Both the position numbers and the translations under genes were made by a program. The notes under the pieces are model-generated. The model had not been told where the DNA came from. It made no database searches and saw only the letters and a list, made by a program, of their open reading frames with translations. Of a DNA stretch of 64,000 nt, positions 57,753 through 64,000 are shown piece by piece. This stretch comes from Jaapia argillacea MUCL 33604 (taxonomy: Eukaryota; Basidiomycota; Agaricomycetes; Jaapiales; Jaapiaceae): the NCBI GenBank assembly GCA_000697665.1, contig KL197712.1, positions 443,412 to 507,411 on the forward strand, read 5' to 3'. Numbering within the stretch: position 1 is the stretch's first letter; the number at the start of each line of letters is the position of its first letter.

Positions 57753-60700
57753 TTACCACGCCATTTTGGCGATGATGGACTGCGAAAACCGAGATATCAG
57801 CGTTTAATCAATAGCGTAGACAGGCCACTACTCACCTTCGGGTACGACCTAACTATCAGCTTCCTAGTCTCATCTACCATCAAGATACCCAATGCGAATG
57901 AGAACGGAAGACCCCAGAACATCCCTGGAATTGGTCTCGTATAGAAGACCCGTTCGAGTCCGGGTCCGTACAAGTTGGTGACGGCGATGAGGGCTGTCCC
58001 AATCATCCCCAGAGGCACAACAAGGTTACGACGAGGTCCCCAAAGCGGGTTGGATTGGAAGATCGAAACACGACGATTCCGTACTGAGAGCAGACCACCG
58101 TATTGCATGAAAACCATTGTCACGTAGCTGTAACGAATAGTTAGCCACGCTTCACAAGGAAGGCTTGAAGATCCCTTACTAGATACATTGGCCAACATAG
58201 ACAAATTCCGTCAGTTGGTCGATGGTGTAGCCATGATAGCCATCCCCCCATTGATTGTAAACCAATATGACATCGTAGAACCGGAGACCTTGGTGAGACA
58301 TGTACAAGAACCACATGCTCATGGCGCAAGGCCACATCATGAGCCCCATAAACTAGATTGGAAAAGGTAAACCCAAATTGCCAAGAAATTAATGTCCGAT
58401 TCAACACTGACCAAGTAGATTTGGATGAAGAAACGCCAATCCGTCAAGCGATCGGTGCGGGCGTTGCGCGGCTTGCGAAGCATAAGGTCTGTAGGAAATC
58501 TTGTTCAGGGGGAAGACTTTGGGGTACATGCGGGGCGTTCTTACCGGCCTCGGGCTTCTCATACATCAATGAGATGGACATGACGACGTCGTTTGTGATG
58601 GAGAAACAAACTTGCAGGTACGAGCTCAACGCAAGTTGCATACCCAAGAAGACATTAGCCAAGACAGTCATGAACTCCGTGTAGGTTCCCGCCTGCGACA
58701 TACTTCTCAACATGCGAACGGCGACAGCAAGATGTGAAATTAACTCACGGGCATCAAGTAGATGATAACCTTCTTCAAGTTATCGAAAACAAGACGACCC
58801 ATTTCAATTGCGACGGGGATAGACGAGAAGTCATTGTTGAGCAGAATCATTGAGGCTGAACGAAGTTCAGCAGATGCTCCAGACGAATGACAACTGTGAA
58901 AACTCACCAGCCTCTTTGGCGACATCACTACCACTACCCATAGCGACACCGATATCGCTGGCCTTGAGAGCAGGGGCATCATTAACACCGTCACCAGTCA
59001 CAGCGACTGTGTTATCTCCCCTAGCCTTCACCTCCTCGACAATTCGCAGCTTCTGTTCGGGAGTAGTGCGAGCGAAGACAATTTCGGTGTAGTTTCCAAC
59101 CACCATGTCCCAATCTTCCGAACTGAGGGTTTCAACATCATCGCCAGTAAGCACCAAGGAACGGTCCGATTCATCATCCACAGGCTTGACGTCAGGGCGA
59201 GGGGCATTGACGAACTGCCTTGCAGAGGGAGATGCACGCATCTGTGCGACAGATTCTACTTTCTCTTGGGTGATGATACCAACCTGCGGTACAAGGATTA
59301 GTAGGTGCAGTGTGACCACAATGGCGAGACTCGCCTGCTTAGCAATGGCAACGGCAGTAAGTTTGAAGTCCCCAGTGACCATGAAAACCCTGACACCAGC
59401 TCTCCGGATGGTAGCGATCGCGCCAGGTACGTCGGAGCGGGGAGGGTCACGTATACCAACCAGTCCAACCAGTGTGAGATCTTGCAACTCTGAGTACATC
59501 AGTTCCTCGACAGCGTTGGCGGACATCGTGGCCGGGTTCAACTTGATACCATCCAATGACCGAATACAAAGAGCTAGAACACGCTGTCCCTCATTACTCC
59601 AATTTTCTTGGAGAATGGAGAGTTGTCGACGACCCGACTGATCAAGAGGAACAACTGTACCATCGGCGCGCATCACGTTTCCGCACGAAGGAAATAGGAC
59701 GTCCGGCGCGCCTTTGACGAGCATCCAGGTCTCTGGCTCCCGTCCTTCGGCTTCGTGCGCGTGTGACCTGCGTTCTCGTACGACAGTGAGCATCCATTTG
59801 TTTTTGGAGTTGAAGGGGATCTCGAATATCTTGTCGTGAGATGCTAGCACCGCTTGGGCGTCAACACCGATGGTGGGAATGGACAAACTCTCTGCAAACC
59901 GAAGGACGGCCGTGTCGGTGGGATCTCCCTTGACATTGCGCTCCTCCACAGGGAGGGCCGCAGTGGCAGCATCGAATTTGGCACCGTTGCACAAGCGGGC
60001 AATCATATGAAGGGGCTTGAGTGCGGCGGGTGCGGCAGGGGCGGACTCTTGGGCGGCTTGCTTCATGAGTCGATCTACTCCATATTCACCATCGACGAAA
60101 GCGACGTTCTGCACAGACTACGGCAGGAGAGTTAGTAAAATCTCCCATCATCCCAAGATTGGCGTTACCATTTTGCCAACGGTCAGAGTACCGGTCTTGT
60201 CTGAACATAGCACTGACATACAACCCAAAGTCTCGATGGTAGCAAGGTTCTTAACCAAGACGTGACGCTTCGCCATCTTCTTCGCTATGATGGTGAGAGA
60301 CAAAGCAACACAAACTGGGAGACCCTACACCATTGACGACTCTCAACAAAAAATATCCGTGACAGATGCTGACAGGCGCACCTGGGGAACGAAGGCAGTC
60401 AAGCACCCAATGGAGTTGATGATAGCACCTGGAGGGTAGGGTCAGAAATTATACCAGCATTGTACTGATCGACTTGCCGCTGGCTGTTTCGTAGCCGGGA
60501 TAATCTTTCCGGAGCCATGCGCCCCACATGATCATGGATAGACTGAACAAGGATAGGGCGAGGCCAGAGACGATCTTTGTGAAGAACCAGACTTCGCGCT
60601 GGACAGTCGTCAGCTTGAACTTGTTTTCACCGGACAGCGATACAAGTCGGCCCATGATAGACCTATCACCAATGGCGAAGACAACTCCAACGCAATTGCC

Positions 60701-61740
60701 TTGGACGACGAAAGTGGAGGTGAGGGCAAGATTTCGGGTCTCGAGCGCATTATCTGAGGTTGCTTCCACAACTCCAGGGACCATATCACTATTGGGGGCA
60801 AATATGAAATTAAGTCCATGATAGTGACGCGAGGAACCCACCTCTCTCCAGTCAACAAAGAGCGGTCAAATTTGAGATCACTAGAAGCTTCGACCAGCCT
60901 GAGGTCTGCCGGGACACGATCTCCCATCGAGAGGGCGACGATATCACCGACTACCACGTCCGTCGCCGGGACAGCCTGGTGCTTCCCGTCGCGAATCACC
61001 GTTGCCTCCTCTGCAATAAGGTTCTTGATCGACTTCATAATGCGCGATGCATGCCAGTCGACAAATGCGTAGAACAAAGAGGATACAATAATGACCAGCA
61101 ACTGGTGGAAAGGCATTGTGAGGAAATTTTCCATATCAACGACGAAAAATATGCGTACCAGGAGGATGGCAACTCCGAGATTGAATACGGCTGGAGTACC
61201 ACCATCAAGGCTCCCGAGAGGCTGGTATGACAGCTATATGACGGACGGATGCAGCTCGACTGTCATTGTTCCAAACGAGAGCAGACATACTATCGTGACG
61301 ATGAACGCAATCCACATCAAGAAATTGAACCCTCCGAACACATAGTTCAAGCCCTTCTTCAAGTGTTGAGTGCGAGGAGGCGAGATAATGTTCTTGCCGT
61401 CCTTCAACCTCCGTTGAACTGCGACATACTCGAGGCCAACCGTCGGAGAAGTCGAAAACCGAGCGAAAACGTCGTCAGGCGTCAGCAAATGAACATCAAT
61501 CTGACGGATTGCGGATGCAGGGTCGGCGGCACGATTGTTTGCTGGTTGCTTTTCATCGTGGATTGTGTCTACATGGATCGAGAGAGTGCGATATCTGAGG
61601 GGTAAACTGTGATCAGAAGTTGCGATAACGAAATGAATTGATGAAAGACGAACCCAATTGCAACGCCATATTTCCCGTTTTTTCCTCCAGAGGAGTCTGA
61701 AGAGGAAGACTTGGGAGCACCAGGTGTTGTGGGGGTCATC
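57753..61740 (-). CDS. P-type ATPase, Na,K-ATPase-like (type IIC)
   Basis: Large plasma-membrane cation pump. It starts MTPTTPGAPKSSSSDSSGGK, continues RYRTLSIHVDTIHDEKQ, and ends SYPKSIIAKMAW after a last intron. Blocks in order: cation-ATPase N domain (LTPDDVFARFSTSPTVGLEY); first membrane pair (FGGFNFLMWIAFIVTIVCLL); A-domain LLTGES, with S restored by splicing near 60810; TM4 AFVPQGLPVCVALSLTIIAK; phosphorylation site LCSDKTGTLT; KGAPD; MVTGDFKLTAVAIAKQA; hinge AVTGDGVNDAPALKASDIGV; then TM5-TM10. The TIETLGCM and HVLVKNLA context is closest to animal Na,K-ATPases, not to fungal ENA pumps. The TM4 acid of PEGL is Gln here (PQGL), so ion selectivity may differ. Exon ends were not all fixed; about 1,050-1,100 aa are expected. 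Confidence 0.85.
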
Positions 61741-62429
61741 GTCCTATCAGCTGGCTAAGACAATACCGACCGAACCGTTGCTCCTCTTAACGGGCGTCGT
61801 TTCAGACACAGCATGATGCTCCCTTATCTTTCTGACATATTCATCCGTGTCTCCACTTGACTAGGGCAAGCGAGGGTGTTTGAGGTGTTTTCGCTATTCC
61901 CTTCGCCTCGTCGCAGTTTAAAATATCCTCGAGCGGCTTTTTCGCCATTACGCGGGGAACTCGTTTCCTCACACACAATGGCAAAGATGGTCTATTGTAA
62001 TGGCTGCGCATTTCCATATCGCTATAGGTAGACGTGAAATTTCAATGGTGAATCAAGAACAAACTCCACCCACCTTGATTTGGATCATTCTGAGAGAAGT
62101 TGCGATCCGTGCCTGAGCGGTGCAGGATGAATCGGAAGCCCGCTGCACCTAGAACGCGAGAAGAAGTATATATTTACATGCATAATGGTAGACGCTGTCA
62201 GCAATAAGTGCTCACGGAGGAGGAGACGCTGAAACTGAACCAGATGCATCCGAACAGGCAGGTTCAAGAACAGTGGAATATTGATCAGCCAATTGTGTCA
62301 ATGTTGATATCCCACGATCTTAGCTGCCCTCATGACTCGTTGTTCACATGTCAAGTTAGAATAACCAGCGCATTGCCCACAAGGAAAGATAAGTAGTACA
62401 GACGTTACAGTACAGAAAATATAATCATG
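61741..62429. other. ATPase promoter and Zn2Cys6 gene 3' region
   Basis: About 690 bases between the ATPase start and the stop of the five-module Zn2Cys6 gene, both on the minus strand. Only short frames without content are present. A CT-rich block next to 61741 is consistent with the ATPase leader. No repeat or RNA gene was seen. Confidence 0.5.
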
Positions 62430-63994
62430 TCACAAAGGTGCAGGTTTGCCGGATCCCTGCAAGGTACTACGGTCTGTAGTCATTCTTTCAGAGGAAATGG
62501 CTTGTGAGGGGGTATAAGTAATGCTCGGATCGATCACACCCATGTAACTTGCCCCGTTCCCCAGGGACGAATACCTATTACCATGCGACAGGTATTGTCC
62601 GATTGGTGGGGGCATCTGGTGATGAGGAAGCGGTGGATAGTTGGCCATCCCGAAAGAGGAAGATCCCTGCGGCTGATGCACCTGCGATGGAGGTTGTGGG
62701 TCGTGACCAGAGGCGGACGAAAACGGACGTGGGTAGGAGGGAGGAGTATCGTTCGAGGTTTCTTCAGGCAACGTAGATGTAGAAGCTTCGTCTGGTAGTC
62801 CATCATCCTGCCGCTCCCGATGAGTACACTCTGATGCATTTCCTTGTTGTGAACATGCAACGCAGGCGCGGTCCATGCAAGATAATGCCTTCCGAGAGCA
62901 CGCACTACACGGCCTGTTACGCTGAGTATAAGATATTGATAGTTGAGCTTGAATGGCCGCCGAGACTTACCGACCACCGTCGCAACGAATCTTATCTCGT
63001 CTAGTGACTACCTTGGTCAAAGTTGCGGCGAAAGAGTGAACGGTAAACTTCACCTGCAATTAGTACACGCCTATGAAGGTCCATCGTTAGATGTAGGTCA
63101 CCATAGGCAATCGAAGGGCACCCACCGCTTTAACGCGGGTTCCATGTCCTCTGCCACGTCGTGGCGTATCTACGCACTCTTCACCCTTGTCGATGCAGTG
63201 TTGACATGGCCTCGCATCCTCGCACCGTTTATTGTCTCGTCGGCATCCCGCACAACGCAATTTGACCAACTTGGGCCCACGGCCAACATGTACACATTCT
63301 TCTGCTCGTGTGACACACCGAGAACATGGTCGTTGGTCTTCGCACTGAACCAACCAGTGTACTCAGCAAAACGAGTGTCATAGGAAAATCGAAGAAGACG
63401 AACAGGTGCTACGCACTTTCTTGTTGTCACGTCGGCAAGCCATGCAGGCCAACTTTGCTCGATCGGTCGTCTTTGTGCGAGCATTCCTTCCAGACGAGCT
63501 CATGGTACCAGGGTCGTTGCCTTGTCGAGCCAACGAAGCAATCGTAGGTTCGTCCACACATTCCAGCTGCATCTCCCGACATCGAGAGCAGGGTTTCCCG
63601 TCTTCGCAGCGAACGCGAGCTCGTCGACAATTCTCACATCCATCGATGCATCGTGATACATCAAATCCTTTCTTCAAACACCCCCCACAGGGCCTGCAAC
63701 ATCCATCCATGAGGATTACATTCCACTTTGAAGAATGAGATCGATCTACCTTGCGCCATCGCACTTTATCTTGTCTCGCCTTGAGAATGAATCTCAATGA
63801 ATGATCACAAAGATGGTCATTGATAACAGACCTGCAGCTCGCACACGCCTGAACATCCAAAGGTGTGAGCGTCCATTGAGACGTCGTACATCAAGTTTAC
63901 ATGCCTTTGTTGTCCTTCTGGGCCATGAAGGAGCAGGATCGGAATTCGGGTTCGGATATGAGGAAGTCGGCTGTTGTGGCGCGTCCGGATTCAT
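62430..63994 (-). CDS. Protein with five tandem Zn2Cys6 binuclear cluster modules
   Basis: Eight exons keep phase and give 387 aa: 63994-63905, 63848-63832 (17 nt), 63779-63750 (30 nt), 63693-63417, 63344-63126, 63070-63054 (17 nt), 63000-62971 (30 nt), 62913-62430. Five Gal4-type C6 modules follow one another: residues 32-61 (CASCRRDKIKCDGARPCGGC...C), 65-91 (CENCRRARVRCEDGKPCSRC...C), 129-155 (CMACRRDNKKCEDQRPCSRC...C), 169-195 (CAGCRRDNKRCEDARPCQHC...C) and 213-239 (CTNCRRDKIRCDGGRPCSAC...C). A further C-x2-C-x7-C (244-256) looks like the second half of a sixth. The C-terminal third is Ser/Pro/Gln-rich and disordered; there is no fungal_trans domain and no obvious coiled-coil dimeriser. 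Exon 1 appears to end at a GC donor. Presumably nuclear; DNA binding is inferred from the family. Confidence 0.8.
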
Positions 63995-64000
63995 GGCGGT

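Noticed and set aside
37157-63994. A metabolic gene cluster linking copper radical oxidase, transporter, regulator and ATPase
   Set aside because: The neighbours (VPS9, PEX7, sirtuin, thioesterases) are housekeeping genes with unrelated roles, and no core biosynthetic enzyme is present.

Overview
The window is from a filamentous basidiomycete, most probably an agaricomycete. Almost every gene is cut by 45-70 nt GT-AG introns. The gene content fits that group: a tandem BTB/POZ family, F-box-like paralogs, a DUF6533-type membrane protein, a membrane-anchored copper radical oxidase and a secreted class 3 lipase, set among single-copy housekeeping genes. I saw no rRNA, tRNA, CRISPR array, retroelement or virus-like element. 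One small inverted-repeat element is present. All gene models were read by eye from splice sites, reading phase and protein similarity; exon ends may be off by 1-3 nt.

Layout. 0.9-1.5 kb: an ERV1 sulfhydryl oxidase with an apparent 1-nt frameshift. 2.3-2.8 kb: the 5' half of a DUF6533 gene. 3.4-8.3 kb: four minus-strand BTB genes. 10.8-14.0 kb: a REG1-type PP1 regulatory subunit. 14.8-18.8 kb: three more minus-strand BTB genes with an inverted-repeat element. 19.0-22.7 kb: two tandem F-box-like genes. 23.2-24.6 kb: the RNase P subunit RPP40. 24.9-27.6 kb: unknown minus-strand genes. 27.9-29.4 kb: a secreted lipase. 30.0-31.9 kb: HMG-CoA synthase (ERG13) with an X-N-G-H repeat. 33.6-34.5 kb: an eighth BTB gene. 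35.6-36.7 kb: pantothenate synthetase. 37.2-39.6 kb: a copper radical oxidase. 41.1-43.9 kb: a VPS9-CUE Rab5 exchange factor. 44.6-47.1 kb: an MFS transporter of 16 exons. 47.8-49.1 kb: PEX7. 49.3-51.0 kb: a class II sirtuin. 51.3-55.1 kb: two neighbouring proteins sharing a C-x2-C...W-x2-H-x3-C motif. 55.1-57.5 kb: two acyl-protein thioesterase paralogs, one apparently broken. 57.8-61.7 kb: a Na,K-type P-ATPase. 62.4-64.0 kb: a protein with five tandem Zn2Cys6 modules.

The genes do not form one pathway. The window is conserved cell-biology genes (redox, RNA processing, sterol and CoA synthesis, vesicle and peroxisome traffic, ion transport) interleaved with lineage-specific duplicated families. 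The most unusual items are the five-module Zn2Cys6 protein with a duplicated 17-nt plus 30-nt exon pair, the C2HC repeat family, the paired CxxC motifs in the BTB family, and several micro-exons (4, 10 and 12 nt) that simple gene finders would miss.
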